64,000 nt of DNA from Pseudomonas sp. ACN8 (GTDB taxonomy: Bacteria > Pseudomonadota > Gammaproteobacteria > Pseudomonadales > Pseudomonadaceae), in assembly GCF_002303925.1 (NCBI RefSeq), contig NZ_MRCS01000027.1, forward strand, positions 1-64,000, in the 5' to 3' direction. A model generated the notes under the pieces. It was not told the origin of the DNA. It did no database searches and saw only the letters and a list, made by a program, of their open reading frames with translations. Below, one piece after another: positions 34,211 to 42,476 of this stretch. Positions within the stretch are counted from its first letter, which is position 1; the number at the start of each line of letters is the position of its first letter. A program made the position numbers and the translations under genes.

Positions 34211-34824
34211 ATACGTTTCTGGCTCACGACCTGCTGTGGGGCATGAACCCGCAGCAGTTGCCTGCGGACGCGCCGGCCTGGGTGATCGAGTCGATCATTG
34301 CCGGCCAGCCGGTGGTGGTCCGTCGCGCCTTGAGCGCGGTGGGGCAGGTGGCGGTCGGCGTGCGCGGGCCGTTGCGCGAGCAGCGATTTGCGGCGGTGAT
34401 GGAAGTCGCTGCCGTCACGCGGCGGGTGCGGCCGGAAGAGCTCCGCCATGTTCAAGGCCAGCGCGATTTCCCGGCGCTGCGGGCCTTGGCGCAACTGCGC
34501 TCGCACCTCGATGACTGTGGTTGGAACTGGGGTGTCAGCGGCAGCGCCGGGTTCGAGCTGGCCAGTGGGTTTGACGCTTTGCACGAGGGTAGCGACCTCG
34601 ACCTGATCCTGCGTACGCCACGTCCGTTGAGTCGTGTCGACGCCCAGGCGTTGGTGGCCGTTCTCGACACAGCCGTGTGTCGCGTGGACCTGCAATTGCA
34701 GACACCATCGGGCGCCGTTGCCTTGCGCGAATGGGCCGGTGCTTCGTCGCGGGTCCTGCTGAAAAATGCCATTCAAGCCACTCTGGTTACTGATCCGTGG
34801 AATCCACAGGAGCAAGCAGCGTGA
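34207..34824 (+). CDS. mdcG: Phosphoribosyl-dephospho-CoA transferase (holo-ACP synthase)
   Basis: Attaches the triphosphoribosyl-dephospho-CoA made by MdcB to Ser25 of MdcC (CitX-like nucleotidyltransferase). 205 residues. It has HDLLWG and PAWVIESIIAGQPVVVRR near the N-terminus, and the nucleotidyltransferase-like WGVSGSAGFELASG followed by HEGSDLDLILR. I use the second of two adjacent GTGs (34207), which gives MNTFLAHDLLW and a tight GTGA overlap with mdcE. Confidence 0.92.
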   Translation: MNTFLAHDLLWGMNPQQLPADAPAWVIESIIAGQPVVVRRALSAVGQVAVGVRGPLREQRFAAVMEVAAVTRRVRPEELRHVQGQRDFPALRALAQLRSHLDDCGWNWGVSGSAGFELASGFDALHEGSDLDLILRTPRPLSRVDAQALVAVLDTAVCRVDLQLQTPSGAVALREWAGASSRVLLKNAIQATLVTDPWNPQEQAA

Positions 34825-35732
34825 GCAGCTTGCTGGTGTTCCCCGGCCAGGGCGCGCAACAACCCGGAATGCTGGCGCGTTTGCCTCGGGAAACGTTGAT
34901 CGAGGCGAGCGACCTGCTCAGTGAAGATGTGACGCAGCTGGATTCTGCCGAGGCGTTGCGGTCGACGAGGGCGGTGCAGCTTTGCCTGCTGATCGCCGGC
35001 GTCGCCGCTGCACGCCAGCTGGCCATGGCCCCGGACTACGTGGCCGGCTTGTCGATCGGCGCTTATCCGGCAGCGGTGGTGGCTGGCGCGCTGGGTTTCG
35101 GCGATGCGTTGCATCTGGTCAGCCTGCGCGGTGAGTTGATGCAACAGGCTTATCCACAGGGCTACGGCATGACCGCGATCATCGGTCTGGACCTGGCCAC
35201 GGTGGAAGGATTGCTGGCCCGGGTGCACTGCGCGCAAATGCCGGTTTATCTGGCCAATATCAACGCCGATAACCAGCTGGTGATTGCCGGTAGCGACGCG
35301 GCGATGAAAGCGGTGGCCGAGTTGGCGAAGGGTTGCGGAGCTGGCTTGGCCAAGCGTCTGACAGTGAGCGTGCCTTCCCACTGCCCATTGCTTGAGGCCT
35401 CTGTGCAACGACTGGCCGACGCCTTCGCCAAGGTGCCGCTGCACACTCCAAAGATGGGCTACCTGAGCGGCAGTCGCGCGCGTCCGCTGATCAAGCCTGA
35501 AGCCTTGCGTGACGACCTGGCCTTCAACATGTGCCGCATCGTCGATTGGCGCGGCACGGTACAAAGCGCCTACGAGCGTGGCGTACGTCTACAGATCGAA
35601 CTGCCGCCCGGTGCGGTGCTGACCGGGCTGGCGCGCCGGGTGTTCGAGCAGGGCACCGTGATTGCCTTCGACGGTGCCCGGCTCGATACCTTGCAGGCGC
35701 TGATGCGTGAGGAGGGAAGCCGTCACTCTTAA
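34821..35732 (+). CDS. mdcH: Malonyl-CoA acyltransferase (malonate decarboxylase epsilon subunit)
   Basis: Loads malonyl from malonyl-CoA onto the carrier to start the cycle. 303 residues of FabD type: VFPGQGAQQPGML at the N-terminus, the nucleophile motif GLSIGAYPAAVVAGAL (Ser in GLSIG), and LTVSVPSHCPLLE with the catalytic His. The GTG start at 34821 overlaps the mdcG stop by 4 bp and has AGGAGC upstream. An earlier in-frame ATG would lie inside mdcG and adds no conserved residues. Confidence 0.94.
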   Translation: MSSLLVFPGQGAQQPGMLARLPRETLIEASDLLSEDVTQLDSAEALRSTRAVQLCLLIAGVAAARQLAMAPDYVAGLSIGAYPAAVVAGALGFGDALHLVSLRGELMQQAYPQGYGMTAIIGLDLATVEGLLARVHCAQMPVYLANINADNQLVIAGSDAAMKAVAELAKGCGAGLAKRLTVSVPSHCPLLEASVQRLADAFAKVPLHTPKMGYLSGSRARPLIKPEALRDDLAFNMCRIVDWRGTVQSAYERGVRLQIELPPGAVLTGLARRVFEQGTVIAFDGARLDTLQALMREEGSRHS

Positions 35733-35797
35733 ATCACCCGACTTAAGGCTTCGAACAACAAAAACAACATTCGAAATGCACTTTGAGGACTACAACA

Positions 35798-36214
35798 ATG
35801 ATTATTTACGGTGTGGCGCTGTTGGCGATCTGTACGCTGGCAGGGGTGATCATGGGCGACATGCTCGGTGTGTTGCTGGGAGTGAAGTCAAACGTCGGCG
35901 GTGTCGGGATCGCGATGATCCTGTTGATCTGCGCACGGTTGTGGATGCACAAGCATGGCGGCATGACCAGGGATTGCGAGCTGGGCGTCGGCTTCTGGGG
36001 CGCGATGTACATCCCGGTGGTGGTGGCGATGGCGGCGCAACAGAACGTGGTCACGGCGCTGCACGGTGGTCCGGTGGCGGTGTTGGCGGCGATCGGTTCG
36101 GTGGTGCTCTGCGGCTGCACCATTGCCCTGATCAGCCGGACCCACAAAGGCGAACCCTTGCCCGATGAACCGGTGGATGTAACACCGGTTGTCGCACCGG
36201 CAGGAGGTCGCTGA
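35798..36214 (+). CDS. madL: Malonate transporter subunit MadL
   Basis: A 138-residue inner-membrane protein with four hydrophobic segments (MIIYGVALLAICTLAGVIMG at the start; VGGVGIAMILLICARLWM; GAMYIPVVVAMAAQQNVV; VLAAIGSVVLCGCTIALIS). With MadM it forms the sodium-dependent malonate carrier known from Malonomonas and Pseudomonas. The ATG at 35798 follows GAGGAC. A 65-bp gap after mdcH is the longest in the operon. Confidence 0.93.
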   Translation: MIIYGVALLAICTLAGVIMGDMLGVLLGVKSNVGGVGIAMILLICARLWMHKHGGMTRDCELGVGFWGAMYIPVVVAMAAQQNVVTALHGGPVAVLAAIGSVVLCGCTIALISRTHKGEPLPDEPVDVTPVVAPAGGR

Positions 36215-36215
36215 T

Positions 36216-36980
36216 ATGTGGGATCTCATCAAGAACGGTCTGGAACACAACGGTCTGGTCACTGCATTCGCCTTCGTTGGCGTGATCATGTGGGTGTCAG
36301 TGGTGATCTCCAAACGCCTGACCTTCGGGCGTATCCACGGTTCGGCAATCGCCATCGTCATCGGCCTGGTACTGGCCTGGGTCGGCGGCACGATGACCGG
36401 CGGGCAAAAAGGCCTGGCGGACTTGACGCTGTTTTCCGGCATCGGGTTGATGGGCGGCGCCATGCTGCGCGACTTCGCCATCGTCGCCACGGCGTTCGAG
36501 GTGCAAGCCACTGAAGCGAAAAAGGCAGGCTTTATCGGTGTGATCGCGCTGCTGTTGGGCACGGTGCTGCCGTTTATTGTCGGCGCGTGCATGGCCTGGG
36601 CTTTCGGTTATCGCGATGCGGTGAGCATGACCACCATTGGCGCGGGAGCCGTGACTTATATCGTCGGCCCGGTGACTGGTGCGGCAATCGGTGCAACCTC
36701 GGATGTGATGGCGCTGTCGATTGCCACCGGCCTGATCAAGGCGATTCTGGTGATGGTCGGCACGCCGATGGCGGCGCGCTGGATGGGCCTGGACAACCCG
36801 CGCTCGGCGATGGTGTTCGGTGGGCTGGCCGGCACCGTGAGTGGCGTGACCGCCGGTTTGGCGGCGACGGATAGACGCTTGGTGCCTTATGGCGCACTGA
36901 CTGCGACCTTCCACACCGGGCTTGGGTGCTTGCTCGGGCCTTCGTTGTTGTACTTCATTGTTCGCGGGATTGTTGGCTAG
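36216..36980 (+). CDS. madM: Malonate transporter subunit MadM
   Basis: A 254-residue integral membrane protein with about seven or eight helices. It has GLVTAFAFVGVIMWVSVVIS, GLVLAWVGGTMTGGQKGL, GIGLMGGAMLRDFAIVATAF, TIGAGAVTYIVGPVTGAAIG and the C-terminal GALTATFHTGLGCLLGPS. An ideal AGGAGGT site precedes the ATG at 36216, one base after the madL stop. Functions with MadL; last gene of the operon. Confidence 0.94.
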   Translation: MWDLIKNGLEHNGLVTAFAFVGVIMWVSVVISKRLTFGRIHGSAIAIVIGLVLAWVGGTMTGGQKGLADLTLFSGIGLMGGAMLRDFAIVATAFEVQATEAKKAGFIGVIALLLGTVLPFIVGACMAWAFGYRDAVSMTTIGAGAVTYIVGPVTGAAIGATSDVMALSIATGLIKAILVMVGTPMAARWMGLDNPRSAMVFGGLAGTVSGVTAGLAATDRRLVPYGALTATFHTGLGCLLGPSLLYFIVRGIVG

Positions 36981-37012
36981 GTTTCAAACTCTGAATTGTC
37001 TGAACTGACGCC

Positions 37013-37101
37013 ATCGCTAGCAGGCTAGCTCCCACAGGGTGATCTGTTGGAACAGATATTGTGTTCAACACAACATCTGTGGGAGCCAGCCTGCTGGCGA
37101 T
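37013..37101. repeat. Variant REP pair with compensated stems
   Basis: ATCGCTAGCAGGCTAGCTCC (left) and GGAGCCAGCCTGCTGGCGAT (right). Each palindrome is still fully self-complementary, but the usual GCGAGC/GCTCGC stem has become GCTAGC/GCTAGC on the left and GCCAGC/GCTGGC on the right. It lies between the convergent madM and mdcR. Confidence 0.9.
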
Positions 37102-37117
37102 TGGCGGCGACACGGTT

Positions 37118-38032
37118 TCAAACCTGCCGATTGGCATACATCCGACACTCCGCCAGCAACGCCAGCAGATTCGGATCACGCTCTTTGGCCTTCAGGAACA
37201 CCACGCCAATGTGCTGCTGCAACCGGTACTTTTCCTGCAACGGGATCAGCTTCACCCGGTTCTCGTACACCGCCGCAATCCGCCCCGGCAGCAACGCATA
37301 ACCGACGCCCGAACTGACCATGCTCAGCAGGGTGAAGATGTCGTTGACCTGCATCGCCACCTTCGGCTCGAACCCTGCCTGCTCGAATACCCGTTTGCCG
37401 TCCTGATGGGTGGCGAAGCCCTGGGTCAGGGTGATAAAGGTTTCGTCGCGGACCTCGGCCAGGTCGACTTCGGTGCGCTGGGCAAACTTGGAATCGGCGG
37501 GTGTGGCGAGGAAGATGTCGTCGGAAAACAGCGGGATCTGCTCGCAATCCGGATCGTTGACGCTGTCGTCCAGCGACACGAGGATCGCATCGACTTCCAT
37601 GTTCTTGAGCTTGTAGAGCAGGTCGATATTGGAGCCCAGAATCAGGTCGATGTTGAGCTCGCTGCGGCGGATCTTCAAACCCATGATCAGCTGTGGCACG
37701 GTCTTCACCGTCAGTGAATACAGCGAACCCAGTTTGAAACGTTCGGCGGAGAACCCGGCGGCTTCACGGGTCAGGCGCACGCTTTCGACGACATCCTGAA
37801 TCAGCTTCTGCGCCCGCTCTTCCAGCACGTAAGCGCTTTCCAGCGGCGTCAGGCTGCGGCCTTCGTGCTTGAACAACGGGCAGCGCAGGGCGCTTTCCAG
37901 TGAATGGATGGCCCGATGCACGCTGACGTTGCTGGTCTGCAACTCGGCAGCGGCCCGCGCCAGGTTGCCGGTGCGCATGAAAGCCAGGAACACCTCGAGT
38001 TTTTTCAGGGTCAACTCTTCATCGATCAGCAT
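37118..38032 (-). CDS. mdcR: LysR-type regulator of malonate catabolism
   Basis: A 304-residue LysR-family regulator. The N-terminal winged helix is in LKKLEVFLAFMRTGNLARAA..SNVSVHRAIHSLESAL. A TRAP-like inducer domain follows (SELNIDLILGSNIDLLYKLK; VNDIFTLLSMVSSGVGYALL). Its place at the end of mdc-mad, convergent with madM, matches P. aeruginosa mdcR; malonate is the likely inducer. I use the ATG at 38032; a longer frame adds 28 unconserved residues. Confidence 0.9.
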   Translation of the reverse strand: MLIDEELTLKKLEVFLAFMRTGNLARAAAELQTSNVSVHRAIHSLESALRCPLFKHEGRSLTPLESAYVLEERAQKLIQDVVESVRLTREAAGFSAERFKLGSLYSLTVKTVPQLIMGLKIRRSELNIDLILGSNIDLLYKLKNMEVDAILVSLDDSVNDPDCEQIPLFSDDIFLATPADSKFAQRTEVDLAEVRDETFITLTQGFATHQDGKRVFEQAGFEPKVAMQVNDIFTLLSMVSSGVGYALLPGRIAAVYENRVKLIPLQEKYRLQQHIGVVFLKAKERDPNLLALLAECRMYANRQV

Positions 38033-38163
38033 GGGGCGGACTCTTTTTGGAATGACTCGATTGTGCCCAATTACACCGGGCCCGTCGTACAGAAACATTG
38101 CGCTTTTACGCTTCAAGCCCGAGCCTTGCGCTCTGCGGCAATGAAATTCGAGGTGAGCAACGC

Positions 38164-38781
38164 ATGTATCACGGGGAAAAACTGAATGCCTGGACGCATC
38201 TGGTCGGGGCAGTGGCGGCGTTTATCGGCGGGGTGTGGCTGATTGTGCTGGCCAGTCTTGACGGCAGTCCGTGGAAGATCGTCAGCATGGCGATCTACGC
38301 CTTTACCTTGCTGGTGCTTTACAGCGCATCGACCGTTTACCACAGCGTGCGTGGGCGCAAGAAAGCGATCATGCAGAAGGTCGATCACTTTTCGATCTAT
38401 CTGTTGATCGCCGGCAGCTACACGCCGTTCTGCCTGGTGACCCTGCGCGGGCCGTGGGGCTGGACGTTGTTCGGGATTGTCTGGGGGCTGGCGCTGATCG
38501 GCATCCTGCAGGAGATCAAGCCGCGTTCGGAAGCGCGGATTCTGTCGATCGTGATTTATGCGGTGATGGGCTGGATTGTGCTGGTGGCGGTCAAGCCGTT
38601 GCTCGCGGCGCTGGGCGGCGCCGGGTTTGCCTGGCTGGCATCGGGCGGGGTGTTGTACACCGTGGGGATTATCTTTTTTGCCCTCGATCATCGCCTGCGC
38701 CATGCCCACGGGATCTGGCATCTGTTCGTGATCGCCGGGAGCTTGCTGCACTTTGTGGCGATATTCTTTTATGTGCTTTAA
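38164..38781 (+). CDS. Hemolysin III family membrane protein (YqfA/PAQR-like)
   Basis: A 205-residue seven-helix protein of the hemolysin III/PAQR group. The conserved metal-site-like motifs are present: ASTVYHSVRG, DHFSIYLLIAGSYTPF and the C-terminal ALDHRLRHAHGIWHLFVIAG. Despite its name, hemolytic activity is unproven for most members. The start at 38164 (MYHGEKLNAWTHLVG) matches the family. Its TAA stop overlaps that of the convergent LysR gene in a shared TTAA. Confidence 0.9.
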   Translation: MYHGEKLNAWTHLVGAVAAFIGGVWLIVLASLDGSPWKIVSMAIYAFTLLVLYSASTVYHSVRGRKKAIMQKVDHFSIYLLIAGSYTPFCLVTLRGPWGWTLFGIVWGLALIGILQEIKPRSEARILSIVIYAVMGWIVLVAVKPLLAALGGAGFAWLASGGVLYTVGIIFFALDHRLRHAHGIWHLFVIAGSLLHFVAIFFYVL

Positions 38782-39695
38782 GGCTGTACCGGGACCAGGC
38801 GATCCAACTGCTCCCGGGCTCGACGGCTGAACACCTGCAACAGGTCGTTCAAGGTGTGGGGCGGTGGTTCGGCGGCGCGGGTCACTGCGTACAGGGTGAT
38901 GGGTAGCGGCGGTGCCAGAGGGCGGATCGTTGTGGTGGCGGGAGAGGCGCCAAGGGCGGTGAACGGATCGATCACCGCCAGGCCAGCGCCGGATTCCACC
39001 ATCGCCCGTGCCAGTGAGTAGGTTTGCACGGCGATGCGTACCCGGGGTGGCGGTTCGACCGCTTCCAGGTAACTGTCGAGCCGCGCGGCCAGTGGATCGG
39101 CGCTGGATAAACCGATCAGCGGCGCATCCGCCAGCGCCATCAGCGGCAACGGTTTACCCACCTCTTCCTGAGGCCAGTAACCCCTCGGCGCCAGCGCCAC
39201 CAGCACGCCGGACGCCAGCGCCTGGGCCTTGAGCCCCGGGTGATCCGGGCGTTGCAGGGTCAGGGCGACGTCCACTTCGCGCATCAACAGGTTCTGCACC
39301 AGTTCGCGACTGTGGGCGCTGGAGAGTTCGCAAACGATGTCCGGGTAACGCCCGGTCCATTCGTGAATGGCCGGCGGCAGCAATGACAGGGCCAGCGCCG
39401 GGGTGGCACCGATGCGCAGGCTGTGGCCAGGTTCGCGGCGCAGGCTCTGCGCCAGGCGTCGCACGCCTTGCAGGCTTTCGCTGACCTTGTCCACTTCGCG
39501 CTCCAGTTCCAGCGCTTCCGGCGTCGCCTGCAACTTGCCGCGTACCCGCAGGAACAGCGGAAAACCCAATTGTTGCTCGGCGTGCTGCAACACCTTGCTC
39601 ACCGCCGGCTGCGAGACGTGGAGCAATTGCGCGGCAGCGCTGATCGAACCGGTCTGGCGGATGGCCTGGAAAATCTCGATATGGCGAAGGCGCAT
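38778..39695 (-). CDS. LysR-family regulator, divergent from the D-amino-acid dehydrogenase-like gene
   Basis: A 305-residue LysR protein. The DNA-binding part is LRHIEIFQAIRQTGSISAAA..VSQPAVSKVLQHAEQQLG (about 3-42). The substrate domain contains LRIGATPALALSLLPPAI and ESGAGLAVIDPFTAL. It resembles regulators placed next to DadA-like oxidoreductases. It is divergent from that gene across 109 bp, so it probably controls the dehydrogenase, RidA and solute-binding protein run. Confidence 0.88.
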   Translation of the reverse strand: MRLRHIEIFQAIRQTGSISAAAQLLHVSQPAVSKVLQHAEQQLGFPLFLRVRGKLQATPEALELEREVDKVSESLQGVRRLAQSLRREPGHSLRIGATPALALSLLPPAIHEWTGRYPDIVCELSSAHSRELVQNLLMREVDVALTLQRPDHPGLKAQALASGVLVALAPRGYWPQEEVGKPLPLMALADAPLIGLSSADPLAARLDSYLEAVEPPPRVRIAVQTYSLARAMVESGAGLAVIDPFTALGASPATTTIRPLAPPLPITLYAVTRAAEPPPHTLNDLLQVFSRRAREQLDRLVPVQP

Positions 39696-39702
39696 GGCAA
39701 GT

Positions 39703-39721
39703 CCATAACCTTTGTTTATGG
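39703..39721. promoter_or_regulatory. Candidate LysR operator dyad
   Basis: CCATAA-N7-TTATGG, a perfect 6-bp dyad with an A+T-rich centre, lies 7 bp from the LysR start in the divergent intergenic region. The spacing and the ATAA..TTAT ends fit a LysR-type T-N11-A site. Candidate only. Confidence 0.45.
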
Positions 39722-39804
39722 GTTTGCCATCTTTATGCATTGTTCAAGGTCTGTCACCTGGTTCTAACCTTGGCCTCGTCTTCACAACGGTTTTAGGGAC
39801 GGAC

Positions 39805-41046
39805 ATGGCTCAGCGTGTGTGCATCATCGGTGGCGGCGTGATTGGCCTGGCAACGGCCTATGCGCTGGTGCGCGACGGCTTCGAGGTGACGGTGGTCGAG
39901 GCTCGGGACTCGCTGGGCAGCGAAACCAGCTTCGCCAACGGCGGCCAGTTGTCCTATCGCTATGTCGCGCCCCTGGCCGACGCCGGTGTGCCTTTGCAAG
40001 CCATCGGCTGGATGCTGCGCGGCGACTCACCGTTGAAGCTGCGCCCGCGCTTCGACCCGGCCCAGTGGCGCTGGATGGCGTCGTTCCTCGGCGCCTGCCG
40101 CCGCTCGGTCAACCGCGAGAACGCCGCGCACTTGTTGCGCCTGGCGCTGTTGAGCCAGGACACCTTGAGGTCCTGGCGCGAGGACGATGGACTGGCGGGA
40201 TTCCAGTGGCGGCGCAATGGCAAACTGGTGACTTTCCGCCAGAACAGCAGCTTCGAGCATGCACGCCAGGGCTTGGCCGACCCGCAGCAACAGCAGGTGT
40301 TGTCGCCGGCCGAATGCGCGCAACTGGAACCGGCGCTGATCGATGCGCCCTTTGTCGGGGCGATCTACACCCCGGACGAAGAGGTCGGCGATTGCCACGG
40401 TTTCTGCCAGCAATTGGCCGCACGACTGAAGGCGTCTGGCCGTTGCGAATTTCGTCTCGGGCAAGCGGTGACCGGCATTCGCCACGGCAACGGCAGCGTC
40501 AATGCCATCGAACTGGGCGAGCAAGTGCTGCCAGTCGATCAGCTGGTGATCGCTGCCGGTCACCGCAGTCCGCTGTTGGCGCTGCCCGGGCTGCAACTGC
40601 CGCTTTATCCGCTCAAAGGCTACAGCCTGACCGTACCAATCGGCGCTGGTCACCGCGCGCCGGACGTGAGCATCACCGACTACGATCGCAAGATCGTCTA
40701 CGCGCGCATCGGCAAGCAATTGCGCGTGGCGGCGATGGTCGACATTGTCGGCTTCGACCCTGCGCTGGACCCCAAACGCCTGGCGCTGATCAAGCGTCAG
40801 GCCCATGACACCTTTCCAAATGCCGGCGCCTATGACGAAGCCGTCGAGTGGGCCGGCATGCGCCCGGCCACCCCCAGCGGCGTGCCATTACTGGGCGCGA
40901 CGGCGTATCGCAACCTGTGGCTCAACCTCGGCCACGGCGCGCTGGGTTTCACCCTGGCATGCGGCAGCGGGCGCCTGCTCAGCGAGCTGATCGGCGAGCG
41001 CCGGCCTTCCATCGACCTGCGTGGTTTCAACCACCGGGCCGCCTGA
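39805..41046 (+). CDS. FAD-dependent D-amino-acid dehydrogenase-like oxidoreductase
   Basis: A 413-residue DAO-superfamily flavoprotein. The FAD Rossmann motif VCIIGGGVIGLATAYALVRDG is at the N-terminus, with VEARDSLGSETSFANGGQLSY next, as in DadA small subunits. The C-terminal WAGMRPATPSGVPLLG and LNLGHGALGFTLACGSGRLL complete the FAD site. Probably deaminates a D-amino acid to a 2-oxo acid, passing electrons to quinones. Substrate unknown. It is followed at 28 bp by a RidA homologue, which would clear the reactive imine product. Confidence 0.88.
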   Translation: MAQRVCIIGGGVIGLATAYALVRDGFEVTVVEARDSLGSETSFANGGQLSYRYVAPLADAGVPLQAIGWMLRGDSPLKLRPRFDPAQWRWMASFLGACRRSVNRENAAHLLRLALLSQDTLRSWREDDGLAGFQWRRNGKLVTFRQNSSFEHARQGLADPQQQQVLSPAECAQLEPALIDAPFVGAIYTPDEEVGDCHGFCQQLAARLKASGRCEFRLGQAVTGIRHGNGSVNAIELGEQVLPVDQLVIAAGHRSPLLALPGLQLPLYPLKGYSLTVPIGAGHRAPDVSITDYDRKIVYARIGKQLRVAAMVDIVGFDPALDPKRLALIKRQAHDTFPNAGAYDEAVEWAGMRPATPSGVPLLGATAYRNLWLNLGHGALGFTLACGSGRLLSELIGERRPSIDLRGFNHRAA

Positions 41047-41073
41047 ACACCGTTTTCAGAAGAGGACACTGCA

Positions 41074-41424
41074 ATGACCATTACCCGACTGCATAGCAAC
41101 CCGCGCCTGTCCGGCGCCGTGACCTTTGGCGACCTGGTGTTTCTCTCCGGGCAGGTGCCCGGCGATGCCCGGGATGCCGACGGCCAGACCCGCGAAGTGC
41201 TGGCGAAAATCGATACCTTGCTGGCCGAGGCGGGCAGCGACAAGGATCATCTGCTCAGTGCGACCATTTATCTGAAAAACATCACCGAGGATTTCGACGC
41301 GATGAACGAGGTCTGGTCGGCCTGGTTGTCGCCCGGGCAGGCGCCGAGCCGCACCACCGTGCAGGCCGAACTGGCCCGCCCGCAAGTGCTGGTGGAAATC
41401 ACCGTCATCGCTGCACGCGTCTGA
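41074..41424 (+). CDS. RidA family reactive intermediate (imine) deaminase
   Basis: A 116-residue YjgF/YER057c/UK114 fold protein. It has GDLVFLSGQVPG, a helical ..LAKIDTLLAEAGSDKDHLL, and APSRTTVQAELARPQVLVEI with the conserved Arg. RidA proteins hydrolyse 2-imino acids released by amino-acid-oxidising enzymes. Placement after the dehydrogenase suggests a dedicated paralogue and not the housekeeping RidA. Confidence 0.9.
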   Translation: MTITRLHSNPRLSGAVTFGDLVFLSGQVPGDARDADGQTREVLAKIDTLLAEAGSDKDHLLSATIYLKNITEDFDAMNEVWSAWLSPGQAPSRTTVQAELARPQVLVEITVIAARV

Positions 41425-41453
41425 TAAACCAACACCCACAACGGAGAATAACA

Positions 41454-42356
41454 ATGCAAAAAATCACGTTGCTCGCTTGTACGCTTGGCCTGTTGCTCGG
41501 CAGCCAGGTTCAGGCCAATGAGGCGCCGCTGACCGGCACCCTGAGCAAGATCGCCAGCGCCAACAGCATCACCCTGGGTTATCGCGATGCTTCGGTGCCG
41601 TTCTCCTACGTGGGTGATCACAGCGGCAAGCCGATGGGTTACTCGGTGGATCTGGCGGGCAAGATCGTCGAGCGCATCCGGCAGCAACTGGCGCTGCCAG
41701 ACTTGAAGGTGAACTACAACCTGGTGACCTCGCAGACCCGCATTCCACTGGTGCAGAACGGCACCGTGGACCTGGAGTGCGGCTCCACCGGCGTGACCGC
41801 CGAACGGCAGAAGCAGGTGGCGTTCTCCTATGGCTTCATCTACGTCAAAGGCCAGTTGCTGACCGCGAAGGACAGCGGGATCAAGAGCTTTGCCGACCTG
41901 CGCGGCAAGAACGTGGTGACCACCGCCGGCACCACCAACGAGCGCTTCCTGAAAAGCTACAACGTCGATCACAAGATCGACATGTTCGTGATCAGCGCCA
42001 AGGACCACGGCGAAGCCTTCCAGATGCTGCAATCGGGCCGGGCGGTGGCGTTCTACATGGACGACGCGCTGCTCTACGGCGAGCGCGCCAAGGCCAATGA
42101 CCCGCACAAGTGGGTGGTGGTCGGGGAGGAGCAATCGCGGGAGATCTACAGCTGCATGGTGCGCAAGGACGATCCGCAGTTCCTGGCGCTGGTCAACAGC
42201 GCGTTGGCGGATCTGTACAGCTCGGGCGAGATCAATGGCATCTACAAACGCTGGTTCGAGCAGCCGATCCCGCCGAAGGGTTTGAACCTTGAGTTCCCGA
42301 TGACCAGCGAACTCAAGGCGATCATTGCCAAACCGGTGAGTGATCCGGTGCAGTAG
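41454..42356 (+). CDS. Amino-acid ABC transporter periplasmic binding protein (GltI-like)
   Basis: A 300-residue type-2 solute-binding protein. Signal peptide about 1-21 (ending SQVQA). The ligand-binding core has ITLGYRDASVPFSYV, GYSVDLAGKIV, VDLECGSTGVTAERQKQVAFS and GRAVAFYMDDALLYG, as in glutamate/aspartate-binding GltI/AatJ proteins. No permease or ATPase genes follow in this window, so it either works with a distant transporter or is an orphan. Follows RidA by 29 bp. Confidence 0.88.
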   Translation: MQKITLLACTLGLLLGSQVQANEAPLTGTLSKIASANSITLGYRDASVPFSYVGDHSGKPMGYSVDLAGKIVERIRQQLALPDLKVNYNLVTSQTRIPLVQNGTVDLECGSTGVTAERQKQVAFSYGFIYVKGQLLTAKDSGIKSFADLRGKNVVTTAGTTNERFLKSYNVDHKIDMFVISAKDHGEAFQMLQSGRAVAFYMDDALLYGERAKANDPHKWVVVGEEQSREIYSCMVRKDDPQFLALVNSALADLYSSGEINGIYKRWFEQPIPPKGLNLEFPMTSELKAIIAKPVSDPVQ

Positions 42357-42379
42357 TCATCCAGACCGTGTCGTGGCCA

Positions 42380-42471
42380 TTCGCGAGCAGGTTCCCACAC
42401 ATTGGACCTGTGGTGCTCACAGATTTTGTGATCACTGGAGATCTACTGTGGGAGCGAGCCTGCTCGCGATG
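42380..42471. repeat. Decayed REP pair
   Basis: The right palindrome is intact (CTGTGGGAGCGAGCCTGCTC to 42470). The left, TTCGCGAGCAGGTTCCCACA, lacks 4 bp of the second half-stem relative to the consensus. It lies between the solute-binding protein gene and rsmE, which are convergent. Confidence 0.88.
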
Positions 42472-42476
42472 AGGCC

